Made by a program: the position numbers and the translations under genes. From Takifugu bimaculatus (Eukaryota; Chordata; Actinopteri; Tetraodontiformes; Tetraodontidae), in NCBI GenBank assembly GCA_004026145.2, contig CP034996.1, forward strand, positions 16,691,641 to 16,755,640: a stretch of DNA of 64,000 bases, read 5' to 3'. The notes under the pieces were generated by a model. The model did no database searches and had not been told where the DNA came from. It saw nothing but the letters and a program-made list of their open reading frames with translations. Below, one piece after another: positions 37,940-50,495 of the stretch (positions within the stretch are counted from its first letter, which is position 1; each line of letters begins with the position of its first letter).

Positions 37940-40053
37940 GGACCACATTTATTTTTTTCTCTCATGATTTTAGTAATATCTCATTAATCTGAAATGTGTT
38001 TCGACATGTGTTCACGGGGAAGCGGGGGCGGAGAAATGTAATAGTCTGTCACTGGATTCAGACGTGCTGTTTGGGTTAATTAAATTATTCCAACAAATGG
38101 TTTCAGTCTGACATGATTTGGAATCCACGTCCTTTGCATTAGAGGGAATAAGAGAGGTCTGTTTTCATTTAGACCTCTGGGTTATTACATTTTACATGTT
38201 ACGGGGCTGCCTTTCGGTTATTCCGCGCAGGAGCGCTGCGGTGAAGTTGCTCTCATTAAGCTTGTGAGTTTCCACCTCCTCTCAGCTGGCTCACCGCAGC
38301 AACTTGGAATTATCCGGCGACCTGTCATATAGGCCGGCGGAGACCAGTCGGGAGCTATTTCTGTTCCCGCTGGATGTTATTACATGCGCTCATTTCCAGG
38401 CAGGTAGAAGATTTGCACCAAAAACCTGAACTTGGAACAATCTGACCTTCAGGAGCTGAATCATTGGGTGGATCTTAACACCTTTCACTCCGTCAGCGTC
38501 ACGCTAAATCCGATTTATTGACATTGTTGGTCCAACTACAAATTCATGTTTAATTAGAGAAACGGTCTTAGGATCACAGCGCACTGATAAGAGCTGATCC
38601 GGACCAGACATTTTTTTGGAACTGGCACCACTCAGAGAGAAGTTGCACTGGCAGTAGAAAAGGTTAAAGGTCACCGCGCCACCTCGGGTCAACAAACCCA
38701 ATTTCGCTCCGGCGGGGTCACCCGAGTGCAGGTGTTCGTGCTGTCCAGATGTGGCCCGTGAAATATCTGCGCCGTGCCAAGAGCTGTCTGGGCCTTGTCA
38801 GCTGCCCTCGATTTACACAGGCGGAAGTATTTCTTGGAGGGATTGATGGGAATAACGTGTCCCGGCCAAGTGCTCGCATGTTTAAGCTATCAAAAGATAA
38901 GAGGAGAACTTTTTTCTCCCTTTATTTTGGAGAGAGAGAAAAGATCTGCTTTGCTTTTCTGGTTTTTGTTGAAATTATTTGGCTTCTTGGGCTTTTTTTA
39001 AACCTTTGGAAAACAAGCGTTTATTAGACGGGTTTGTTTTTAAGACCGCGGCCGGTTTAACGTCTGCGTCGGCTGTCGGGAATCAATGGAGCCTCTGCAG
39101 GTTCCAGCTGCACGTGAGGCCCGAAAACTGCACCGGTGTCGGTCCATTTGGGAGCGAGGGAGCGCAAGTTTCGAGCCTCCTCCTCGTTCCTCGGAGACTT
39201 ACGCTTCAGCTGCTGGGGAGGAGGAAAAGGTTTGACTTTAAGATCAAATGAGATCATCCATTCTGGCCAAAGGGATGGAGAAGGAGGCCCTTATCAAATG
39301 TGACTCGTGCACGGTTGCAGGTCCAGCTGTGGGGGAGGGGGGGTGTCCCAGTTCCCAGTTCCCATCAGCCGGGACAGAAGCGCAGTCCTGCTGTCGGCCC
39401 GATGGGAGGTTCCCCAGGATGTGGAGAGGATGTGGGTAGAATCCAAATGATATGTCCTCCGTCTGTGTGTGATTGGGACGTGGGGGGGTGTGGGGGGTGT
39501 TCATCATTGATGTGTGAGTCATCCTGACCCCCCCTCCACCGCCACCACCACCGCTCTCCCCCCGCCCTTCGTGTGGCGCGCGTGTGCATCCTGATGGGAG
39601 ATTTGAGTTGGGGCAGTGTGGAAAAATCTACATTTGAAGTCACAAAACTGACGCCGCGCGCGCTGCTGCAGTGCACGGCGTGAGCGTGCACGCCTTGTGA
39701 GGCTGGTAAAGCGGCGGTGAGTCATCCGCAGGCCTGTTACCATGGGTCACGCGCAGCAGGTACCCCACATCCCCATGCGATCCTCCTTTTTTATATCCCA
39801 ATCCCACCTCTCTTCCTTCTCCTCCTCTTCCTCCTCCAACTCCTTCTCCTCCCCCTCTCTTTCCTCTCTGACTCACAGATGACTCCCACCCCTGTGACAT
39901 CACTGGCCCCCCCAACACTGTTGTGGTGAATCACACTGTACGTTGAGACTCCTTCCACCGAACGGCGGGGGCAAAATTTATGAATGTCGCCCGTTCATTC
40001 ATAAATTCAGACCCGGTCCGATCGTCTCGATCCGTCGCATCCGTGCCGTGATG

Positions 40054-40094
40054 GTGTGTGTGTGTGTGTGTGTGTGTGTGGGGGGGGGGGGGGG
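40054..40094. repeat. (GT)n followed by a 15-base G run
   Basis: Pure GT dinucleotides to 40080 run directly into a G homopolymer at 40080-40094. Confidence 0.95.
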
Positions 40095-40816
40095 TCATTT
40101 CATGCACGCCTACCGTCTTTCCATCAGCAAACATGCAACACAAATCAAGATTAAGCTTAAAAATGCAGGGATCTATAAATAATCTAATAGTTCCAGTATA
40201 TGATGTATAAGTGACTCATGTAGGCAATCATTCAAAATAGCCTGATTAATGGGTAATGGCAGTAACCAGGTTAACACCAGTACTTGGCTCATGCTAACCC
40301 TCTCCTCTACCCAGCCTGGGTGAAGCATATATCCGACTTTATTCCCATAAATGAAGAAACTATATTGAAGCTGCATCCCACATTGAATCCAGGAATAAAT
40401 GCAGGAGTCTTTATCTGATAACGGCTAAAACACAGTGTGTTTATCTGGTAATCAAAGATTAATGTAGCAGTCAAACACATCTTAATTCCATTATGGAAAA
40501 GTGAGTCATGGTCGTCAGCAGCTCGTCTCCAGGCTCGTTTGCTCCTCGCGTTGCTACAGTCTTACAAGGAAATTCACTATCTGGCTGTATCCTGCGTTTC
40601 CTGCAGAAATCCCTCCGTCATCACATAAACATGATATTTCTGCCCTTTTCAGCTGGTGTTTGATGCTTGAACAGTAATAACCACCAACACGTCTCGTCGG
40701 TGTCACGTCTGGCCTCAGAAATGCCGGAAAATGGGGCGCCGTTTACGTCCATTCACAGATCCTGATGGGATTTTTTTGTGAATGGAGTCTGTGAGAGGAG
40801 GATGGATGAATAGAGG

Positions 40817-40860
40817 AGGGGGTGGTGGTGGTGGGGGGGGGGTGGTGTGGGGGGGTGGCG
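40817..40860 (+). repeat. G-rich, quadruplex-prone tract
   Basis: Runs of 5, 9 and 7 G separated by GGT units on the plus strand, sufficient for a G-quadruplex. A C-rich tract at about 41113-41150 puts a similar G-rich run on the opposite strand 260 bp away. Confidence 0.75.
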
Positions 40861-41203
40861 GCTACGTCACATTACGTTTCCGCAGTGCATCAAGGGAACT
40901 GGTCTGTCTGTGACTCATACTGTCAGGACGGGGAGGGGAAGGAGGTGATGGAGAGGAGACAGAAGGAGGGAGGGGGGCAGGATGGAGGAAAGGAGGAGGC
41001 TTTTGTCTTACCTCTCGTCTTGCTTCAACCACCCATCCCTCATAAGTGATGTAATACAGGTGACCTATTCATCATCACGAGGAAGCCTCCCTTCTCGTCT
41101 CTCTTTTTAACCCGACCCCCCCCCACTCCCACCCGCCCCACCCCCTCTCGCTCAGCTGACTGGCTGAACGCGTGAATGAACAGGCCTCTCTGCCGTTATC
41201 GCC

Positions 41204-41217
41204 GCCAGCAGGGGTGG
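41204..41217 (+). promoter_or_regulatory. weak CTCF-like motif
   Basis: GCCAGCAGGGGTGG fits the CTCF core except for a T near its 3' end, and runs into a poly-G stretch. Low certainty. Confidence 0.3.
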
Positions 41218-42081
41218 GGGGGTTTAGGTGGGGGGGGGGGCAGACGCAGAGGAAGAAAGCCAAGCGAGCGATGGAGAAGAAAGAGAGAGGATGAAAGAGA
41301 GTTTCCATGGCATCTGGACAGATATACACTGACTGCTGATCTCAATCTTTACGTGCGAATCCCTGCCTCGTCCTATCCGCGTGCGTGGGCATGCACGCGC
41401 TCTTGTTTCGGATTATAATCCACGCACACATTTCTCTGTCTGCAGAAGCAAGTCAAAACAGACCTCAATGGCCACAATCTGCCATTCAATGCTCATTCGC
41501 TTCCTGAATTCTCTGCATAAATCCATCCTTTCTCTCAGGGAACCAGCTGATTATTGGAGGCTCAACAGCAGAATAAGATGCAAAAAAATTGCAGCAACTA
41601 CTGTTTTATTATTGAACATTATTATTGAACATGAAATAAAATCGGTACTTAAGACTGAAATGCAGCTTCCTGTACCTGCGGAAGGTGAGTTTGAAAAAAT
41701 GGAAGGACTGGAGCCGTTGGCTGGTTTATCTATTATATTTTGGTTTATGTATTATATTATTTTTATGGATTGTGTTTCCAAACCCAAGAGCTGGGTATGA
41801 AGTATCGGCCTCAGCTCATGTGCGTCACCTTTGAACCAAACTTGCAAGTCCAAGCTAATGTTGACGATGACGACGGATGAGATGAATCCAGAAACAGGCT
41901 CTGCAGCTCAGGGCAGGAAGTTTAATTCACAACATAGTGTTGTTGTTGTTGTTGTTTTCCAAATAAAACACCCAACCGGGAATCTGATTTATGTATTACA
42001 TTAAAAGACAGAAAAATAAGGGAATTCTATCATCGAATGAACACACGGAGCCAAAAAGGAGCCAGAAGAAAAGTACCTGCA

Positions 42082-42084
<3 letters not shown>

Positions 42085-42118
<34 letters not shown>

Positions 42119-42129
42119 ATGTGTGTGTT
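42085..42129. repeat. (GT)n microsatellite
   Basis: GT dinucleotides with one CAT interruption. Confidence 0.96.
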
Positions 42130-42681
42130 TGTGCACATGCTCACCGCCACCTTGAATGAGTCAGAGCTGCAGTACAGTGTGGGAGGGGCCGGGATTGAAT
42201 ATCCTGCTGGTGGCTTATCCACACATACACAACTGCTCATGCACACATACTGCTACACTTGTGAGGACCGGCGGTCTACCTGCCCAAAACGTGGAGGAGA
42301 TCCGGCGAAACCGAAGCGCTCGTGGCAGGGGTCCGCAGGTCGAAATCTCCGAGGCAGAGGAGACAAAGATCAACAGCAGAGTAACGTGTCAGCACTTAAC
42401 ACACACGCACACACGCACACACACAGCACGCTGTCACATCCGGCCCCGCGCTCCACAGTGTGGCCTATAATTAGCTGCCTGCAAAGCTGACTGCCTGGAG
42501 ATGTGATGAGCTAACCAGAGAGAGAAGAAGAGAGGAAGAGAAGGAGATGAGCGTGCCACATGGAGGTAGATGCTGCTCCGCCGAGAGGAGGGGGAAAAGG
42601 GGAGAAACGGCCGGAAAAATGAGGAGACGGAGCAGAAATGGAACCCAGTCGCAAGAAGTGTGTCACCATACGAGTGGCACA

Positions 42682-42683
<2 letters not shown>

Positions 42684-42740
<57 letters not shown>
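42684..42740. repeat. (CA)n microsatellite
   Basis: Near-pure CA run of 57 bp, about 555 bp after the oppositely oriented GT run ending at 42129. Confidence 0.97.
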
Positions 42741-42742
<2 letters not shown>

Positions 42743-44956
42743 CTCGGCTCGTGTGCCCTCTTCTCCACACACTATTTTATTTTATGAATGGAGTGATAGA
42801 ACACCGTCAAAGCACCACGACGGGTCCTTTAAGGAACACAGTTTCCACCGTACCACAAAAATAAGCTGGAGACGGTGTGAATGAGTCAGGACCGACGTAA
42901 CTGGGCTACATCAGCACTGTAGATGGGGGGGCGGTGTGTGTCGGGAGGGGGGGCTGGCAAGGGTGATAGGGAGAAAGACAGAGGGGGGGGTGAGTATGAC
43001 TCATACTCTTTCCCTCTTATTGTGACTCCACTGCAGTAACTTTGGAGTACTTCTGGCCTGCTGTGGACTCTCCCTCCTATAGATCTCCTCCACGCACGGT
43101 TCCACATCGCCTCTCCGCTGCCGCGTCATCACCTCCGCATCTGCTCTCCTCTTTAAAATACTTTTGATGCAGCTCAGGGGAAGAGCCGCGGACCCGTTTC
43201 TTATTCCTCAACCTCCGGAGTCAAAAAAGAAAGAAAAGAGCGCAATAAGAATGTTTCCATCCGCCTGGAACTGCCAAATCTATGTGCAGTACCTAGAGTG
43301 ACATGTAGGGATATGAAGGGAGGGCATTGAATCAGAATTTGATTTCCCCCCCTTTTGTCTTTGATCCAAACTCCAGTGCTTTGATGTCTGAAGGATACGC
43401 CTGAAATTCCTTGTACGTCCTCTCAACACGGGGCTTTCTTCCCGCCTGCAGAGGAGCGTGCGTGGACAGCCGTGAGCTACGGCGACGGTAGAGGTCACCT
43501 CTGGGGGGGTCACCATGGCCGACCTGCGGCACTGAAAAGCCTCTGGGCTCGAGAGACGACGGGGAGGTGTGTTGATGTAAGAGGGACATCCAGGTTACAT
43601 GATGGAAAGACCTTCTGGGAGCTGACCGCTGCGCCGGTGTTGCTCGTGCTCATGCGTGTAGGGCGTGTTTATTATTATTCCATGCCTTCCTTGCCTTGAC
43701 TAATGGGAGCACTGGGGCCTGCACTTTCACGCTGGGCTGGAGGAGGCGCAGACGTAAGACAGAGCGTGTGAGTCAGTCACTGGTAATTACAAATTAAGAA
43801 ACAGCTGGTAAGCTAAAGACCGCGCGCAACCAGACCACAGATCTTTAATTCGGAGGACTTGGCAGAGATTCCGCAGGCGTTTCCCCCCCGTTTCATCTCG
43901 TAATGATGTCGATGATTATATTTTACTGTTTGGCCAGAAACGCTGCGTGCAAAGGTTTCAGGGTGTTCTTCCCCGTGCGCGGGTTTACGGGCGGATGGGT
44001 CAGCCGCCGACAGATGTCGCGGCGAAGCGTCGTCCGTAGGAGGAGAGGACGAGGAGAGGTAATGATGGTGTAATTTGCTAACCATCTGTGAGGTGCCTGC
44101 GTGGCCCCGGGGGGGTATCTTTGTCTCTGGAACTTCCCCTCTGCAGGGGCACAGGTGCTGGAGAGAGCGGGAGGTAAAGGGCCAATGGAGAGAAGATGGG
44201 GGATATGATGGTGTAATAATGATAATAATCAAGTCCGGTGAGACGATACGTACAACGGTTGGCCCGAAATACCATAATAATCCAGCTCAAGCTAACACAC
44301 GTCCCCCCCCAACACTGTTGGTGTAGACACTGGGATGGCGGCAGCTTTGTTGACTGAGATAGCCGTCGGTAATTAAGAGGCTCGTGTTCTTTCTGGATGG
44401 CCTGAACTGAAATGCATCGTTTTAAAAAGTGAGGTCAAGACTCCATTGGACGGGATTTGGGGTATTTAACACCGAGGCACGTGTAATAACCTGAACTCAA
44501 ACGTATGCCGAGTTCCAGGAACGCTGTGGTTCCTGGGAGCGTCCAGGTGTTTGCCTAAAATAGCTCTTTTTAATTTGAACAGGATGGCAGGAGGAGTCCC
44601 CGCAGCCTTCTGGAGTCCAGCTCTTCCCCGTTTGCCTGCGGTATTCCAGAGCCAGAGCCATTTTCATGTCCTTCACACCTTCCTTCCACATCCTTCACCT
44701 CCTACTCTCCAGAGTTTGAGCCCGGCTGTAAATCAGCGCCATTGCTTCCTTCCTCTCGGCTCTGTCCCGTCACAAACATCCGCCCTCCAGGTCATTTCCC
44801 CTCGCTGTCCTAACTCACATGAATATGAGGAATATGCTCACCGGGCTGTGTGTTGCATTTGAAAATGGAGCGTGTGCTTTGATGCAGATCATTGAGCTTT
44901 AATTTGAGTGCAGCTTCAATAATTATTGTAAGATAAAAAACCTCTGAATTGTTTTG

Positions 44957-44981
44957 TGCGTGTGTGTGTGTGGGGGGGGGG
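44957..44981. repeat. (GT)n followed by poly-G
   Basis: Short GT run ending in a G homopolymer, the same arrangement as at 40054-40094. Confidence 0.9.
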
Positions 44982-45203
44982 TCTTTGCATCCAGCGCGGA
45001 CTTTAGCCCCCATCCTACCCTGTAAACTCCCCACTTCTCTTTGAACATGAAGGCTGTTGGAGGCGGAGGCTGGACTCTTTCCTGCTTTGAAGCGCTTCAG
45101 TCATCTGTGTTGCCTTGGACTGCCTCTCTGAGGGGCATCTAATGGCTTTAAGACGCCCAGACTTCCTCCGTAATCACTGCTTCCTCTGCCCTTGTCCTGT
45201 CCC

Positions 45204-45229
45204 GGCTGGCTGGCTGGCTGGCTGGCTGG
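45204..45229. repeat. (GGCT)n microsatellite
   Basis: Six tandem GGCT units. Degenerate GACTGGCT-like arrays recur at about 45720-45850 and 59925-59990. Confidence 0.9.
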
Positions 45230-45450
45230 GTGAGCGGCTGGCTACCTGACAGGCAGCCAGCTTCGCTCCCATCTGCAGCTCTGATCTCTGTGGTGTGTCG
45301 CGCTCTATGTTGGGCCTCAAAAAACCAGAATGTCAGATTAGCTCAGTTGTTAAAGGCGGCTTCTTCCACCTCGGGGCTTTATCCAACGTCCCGTAGAGAC
45401 CTGCAGACGAGAATTCATGCCTTTATAAGACTGTAATTCACTTAATATTG

Positions 45451-45462
45451 GCCATCTAGTGC
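45451..45462 (-). promoter_or_regulatory. CTCF-like core motif
   Basis: On the minus strand this reads GCACTAGATGGC, one mismatch from CCASYAGRKGGC. Orientation is opposite to the motif at 37702. Confidence 0.4.
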
Positions 45463-45474
45463 AGAATCCCCTCC

Positions 45475-45499
45475 CACACACACACACACACACACACAC
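45475..45499. repeat. (CA)n microsatellite
   Basis: Pure CA run directly after the CTCF-like motif at 45451. Confidence 0.95.
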
Positions 45500-46200
45500 C
45501 TGAGCTACTGCTGCGGACTAGATCAGCTGCTTCTATAGAGGTGTGTCTAAAACCCCCCATTAAAAACTCAACTCTTCTCGCCGGCCTCACTTTTACTTTG
45601 AGTTGAGTTTTGAGAATTTTGCAGCTCCAGCCAGGAACCAGGAAGTGACCTTGGTGGCTGAGATGTGATAAAACAGTCGGCCGTTTATAAAACGCTATAA
45701 AAGTCAACCTGAGGGAACGACAGGCTGACTAGTTGTCTCGCCGGGGTGGATGACAGCTTTACTGCTTGGCTCTCAGACTGGCGGGCTGATTAAAAGCTGG
45801 CTCCTTAAGTAGCTGACTTACTGGCTGTGGAATGCAGCAGGTGGCTGAAACTCCGACTGGACCGTGCGGCTGTGCGTGCGTGCGCGTTATTTCCCATGGT
45901 TGAAGCCATCGAGCTTGTCTTACATGCCCTCAGATTGCTTTTCTAATCTGGCGTGTTTCACATTCCCAATTTCCTGCGCCAGTGCACGACTCCCCCGCTC
46001 CGTGTCCAACCGGCGACGCCAGAGAGGCGGTGGCGACCGCCTGTTTTCCCTTTCCTGCTTCATCCGAAGAAGAGGGACAGCCAGGCACAGATGTAGAAAC
46101 GCTCCTGCAGCACTTACAGTTTAAATAAAGTTGCACGCGGATGGAAATGCTGAGTCATCGAGCGATGAAGGTGGGGAGACCGAAGCGACCCAAGCAGCCG

Positions 46201-46440
46201 GTGCAGGTGTGTCCACCTGGGCAGATCAGCTGTGCTCAGGAGTCGCTAACCCAGCTTGGGGGCCCATTTGGGGACTCGGTACCTTGTTCAAGGGTACCTG
46301 AAGGTGTCCTGGCACATCTTCCTCCTACCAATAGAACACCTCCTAAATATTGGGGCTTGAACCAAGAACCAGAACTGGCTGTCGCCATGGTGGCGCTGTT
46401 GCTTATTGGCATAGAGGTGAGCTTCTCTCAACGGGTCGCT
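46201..46440. repeat. diverged interspersed repeat fragment
   Basis: The wording CTTGTTCAAGGGTACCTGAA followed by GGGGCTTGAACCAAGAACC resembles a widespread teleost repeat whose copies contain CTTGAACC-type phrases. An open frame crosses it on plus, but it matches no protein family I know. The family is assigned from memory. Confidence 0.35.
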
Positions 46441-47398
46441 TGCATCGTGGCCCACACCGCCGCCCCAGTCGGCCATGACCAGTCGCCGCGGCCGCTGAGG
46501 TGGCTTTTGTGGTGGATCCAGCATTAAATGGTTCGTAGACTTCACTCCTGATATTTTCAGAAGAAAACACGAGGTTGCAGGTTCATGGAAGCACAGATGC
46601 TCCATGCGTGTATCAGCGTGCTATTAGCATTAGCATATGGCCAGAGTTTTGAGGTAAACCTCATGGCTGTGGTGGGGTTTACCTGAGGGAGGGCTTAACT
46701 ATCCACAGGTGCGTCAATTTAGTCTTTAATTCAGAATTTGAAACTGCAAATTGAACTTGTGACCTATAAATCAAGACACACACCCCCCCACACACCACCA
46801 CCACCTCAAGGCTCCCCTGACACATGTTTTGTGGCTTAAGACTTTTCTGGAAATGCTTATCGGTAAATTGTCCCATGTGTCGGTGTGGAAATGTGCCGTT
46901 CTCTGTGTGATGGTAAAAACAAGGCAACAAGAGCTTGGAGGGACATCTCGCTCGGGCATAATTGCTAACATGCTAAGAAGTAATAACCACCTTCAGTATT
47001 TTCATTTTTTATCAGATCTTTGCTAATTCCACGCAAATGGTTTAGCATGTCGGCAGAAAAGAGAGAACCTCAAGAGAGAACCTCAAGAGAACTTTGCCAT
47101 CCACGTTTAGCTGCTGTTGATGAGCATAATCAGGCATTATCTGAGCTTCTTCGAGACTTTCAGCTCCATCCTGCAGCGCTTCGAGCGAACAACCTACATC
47201 GGGTTTTACAGTCGGCTTGGGGGCGTTTGACTCATTGGAGATCTTTGATAGGCTTATCAAAGACGCGCTCCTTCCTGCGAGATGTTGACTCAGTACGTTC
47301 AGGAAGAAGATTGAGTTCCTCTGCAAACATATTTGGGAGGACAAACAAGAAGTAACGTAACCTCTGCTACCTCAAGGCTTGGTGCAAACTGACAAAGA

Positions 47399-47400
<2 letters not shown>

Positions 47401-47449
<49 letters not shown>
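47401..47449. repeat. (CA)n microsatellite, left arm of an inverted pair
   Basis: Pure CA run of 49 bp, 142 bp before a GT run of similar length at 47592-47639. Confidence 0.97.
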
Positions 47450-47452
<3 letters not shown>

Positions 47453-47591
47453 TACACAGAACCCCTTTATCATTTGATAAACACAGGACAGCGGAAGCTA
47501 AGGAACACTCTATCAGCAGACTATCTACAGTACTGTTGACTTTACCTTCTTTTATCTGGAACATGAACTCTACACTGTCACACAAACATGC

Positions 47592-47639
47592 TGTGTGTGT
47601 GTGTGTGTGTGTGTGTGTGTTGTGTGTGTGTGTGTGTGC
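47592..47639. repeat. (GT)n microsatellite, right arm of an inverted pair
   Basis: GT run with one TT interruption, complementary to the CA run at 47401-47449. Confidence 0.97.
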
Positions 47640-50495
47640 ATATTTAGCTGTCCACATTAAGATACATCCCATGAGTGTAATATGTGGTAGGCTGTGTATC
47701 TTTAGTGAATGGGCCCCGGTACCATGTGGGTCGGTGGGTGTGTCCGTGTGTTTTCAAAGCCTCATCACACGTTCATGCGATGGCGGGACAAACGGATGGA
47801 GGACTGGAGGGTGATTAGGATAAGACCCCGGGGAGAAGGGGGAGGGGGGGCGTCTGGATCAGGTTTTAAACCAGAATCTACCTCAAAATGTGACAATCGT
47901 TGGCTTTGATCAGCGTGCGATAGGCGTTTTACCTTTACTAAGCAGGTCCTGTTTTCACTTTTGTTAGCTGGATTGCAGACTAGAGGTCAGAGAACACCGT
48001 CCCGATGAGCCTCATTATGGGATGGGGGTCCTTTTGTGGCCCTGCTCCGTGTGGATCACTCAGCACGTTACGCGAGTCTTGCACCGGTTCTTCCGTGCCA
48101 GGAGGGGTTGACCTGAGGGACGCCAGGTATTGCTAAAGGGAACTGAAATGAACCGGGACTTATCAAAGGTTTTTGGCAGCTGTGGAAGGTTATCTGCATG
48201 ACGTCAGGACCTTAAAAGAGGGTAGCTGAGGTGAACGTTTATGCAATTCTAATGATCAAATCGGAATTCGCTTGAAAAATCTCTGTTTGTTCCTCATTGA
48301 GGGGTCGCTTCTCATTTTCTTGCCCCGTCCTCCCCGTTTCCAATCCCTCTCCCTTCCTTCCTTCCTTTCTCTCCAGTCCCATCCTCCATGTCAAATAAGA
48401 ACCAGACGCTCAGCAGACCTAATCAAGATGTCCTCAGCTGAATGAGCCTCATTATGGGATGGGTAAACAGTGAGTTCCGATGTTGCCGCGGGATAAAGTC
48501 CCGGGACGACCCAGGATTGATTGAGGGGAACCGTACAAACACGGCACAATGAGCGCTTGTCAGCAACGACTACTATTTGTTGACATCAGAAGGGTGGGGT
48601 GGTTGTGTATGTGTGTGTGTGTGGGGGGGGGAAGGGGGGGCAGATATTTTGCACTGATTTTGTTTTTTCAAAGCTTAAAACTGCCAAATGTGCACCGATA
48701 CCTTCAGTCATGGCTGATTATCACCATGAGCTACAGTGTGTGTGTTCTGCGGGGATGTAGTCAAACCGGGTGTTGTTTGTCACCCGCCTGCACCGTCTGA
48801 GGGACCCTGAGAGGGGTTTTGCCCAGTCGAGCACCGCTGCTGTAAACTGTGCTCGTTTTGTCCTTAATGACGAGAGGCCATTCAGGCTAACGGCCTTTGC
48901 ATAAAGGCCGGCTGTAAAAGCCGTGTTTGCGGAGCTATTCTCTCGAGTGTTAACGGCGGCTCAGATTCCTGGCGGCAGACGTCTCACCTGCAGCTTTCGC
49001 GGTGACGAGTTCCCTTTTTTTAAATAAAAGTTTTCCCCGAAAGATTTGTCTCTCGTTAACAAGAGGAAGTTTAGTGTGAGTCAACAAGCAGATAAACTCC
49101 CAACTGTCCTTTATGGCAAATAAGAAGAGCTCATGTGGAGTAAACGTGTGTCCCGTAATTCAAAGGAATTTGACCTATAGACACATAATGCTTTTACAGT
49201 CCAATGTACAAGAACACTCAGATCTTTGTTTGCAAAGTATCTAAAGTGCAGGAAGTAGAGTACTTTAGTTTGGAGTGATATACTGTAGGTTTTATAACAG
49301 AAGAGGAAGTTGGGAATTCACCACTTAAGGCCCTGTGATATATGATTAACATGCAAGGCTCGGCACAATGGAAAGCCTGCCTGTATTTTTAGCGCGTTAG
49401 CATGGGGCTAATAGCTGCTCTCATAGCCGAGTAGGAACAAGCTTCACGTTATTGTTTGCCTTTGATTGTCGGGTATATAAAAACGTCCTTTTGGGATATA
49501 AAATGAAGATGGATGGTCCGGACGTTCAAGCACAGATTCCAGGATATGGACATTGCCGCTTTGTACTGGTGGTGCACACTGGAAGTGCACCACTGGTTCA
49601 CATGACAACCAAGGAATGTAGCTATCAATCCTGTTATTTCACACTGGTTTTATGTGGGTTAAATGACCCTTAACAAAAAATCTGTTGTGTTTTTTGTAGG
49701 AGATTTTGTGGCTCATATACATACGTTGCAAAACATGGTTGATTAATACCTTAATTAATTATTTAATTTGATTTGGACACTTTATTGGGCCTATAAACCT
49801 CAGAAACCGGCGATCACCACCGCTGATGACTGCGAGGCCTCAGACGCAGGAGAGATATGCAGGCGGGGATAAACATCTCTGCATCGCCACGCAGAACTGC
49901 GCTCAAATTGAATTTCCGCTCTCCAATTTGGAGCCTTGTTTATATCCAAAAGCATCTGGAATATTAACATGCCCTTGAAAGAATTTCCTGACATGCCCTG
50001 CGCAGTGAACGCCTGCACTTCCAGCACCGCCGTGGATTTTAGCAGCAGGTCGTTGTCTGGCTTGTTATATGACTCTTGTGTGTTTGTTATCACCAAAATT
50101 CACTCCAGTCACGTTAGACTCATCGTTTTCCTCTGACGGCGACTGTTTTCAGTGGCACGTGGACCAGTGGCCCAATTCGGGCGACCTGAAGGCGACTTCT
50201 GCATATTTGCTAAATCTGTGAAGGAGCCGACTGTAGCGGAGAAGGACCTTGCAAAGGAGAAAGATCCGAAAGCAACTCCCTGCGTGTGCATGTCGCCCTT
50301 TTCCTGCCGCACACGAGTTTTTCATTTCGGGGAAGGATGGGGCGATAGAGCGAGGGGAAGAAAGTGGAAGGGAGTGCGTAGCACCGACAGTATTTATAGC
50401 CCGGCGTTCTGACCAAAATGATCAGTGGACCACAAAATAACTTCCTCTGCCCCGGCTGCCAAATAACAGGAAGCCTTCAATTGTGTGGGTTTTAT

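Noticed and set aside
41381..41800. Frame of 139 codons on plus
   Set aside because: Composition is uneven, there is no recognisable domain and no supporting signals except one donor-like GTGAGT near 41686. Treated as chance.
46141..46527. Frame of 128 codons on plus
   Set aside because: It crosses a probable dispersed repeat and matches no known protein; no splice or promoter support.
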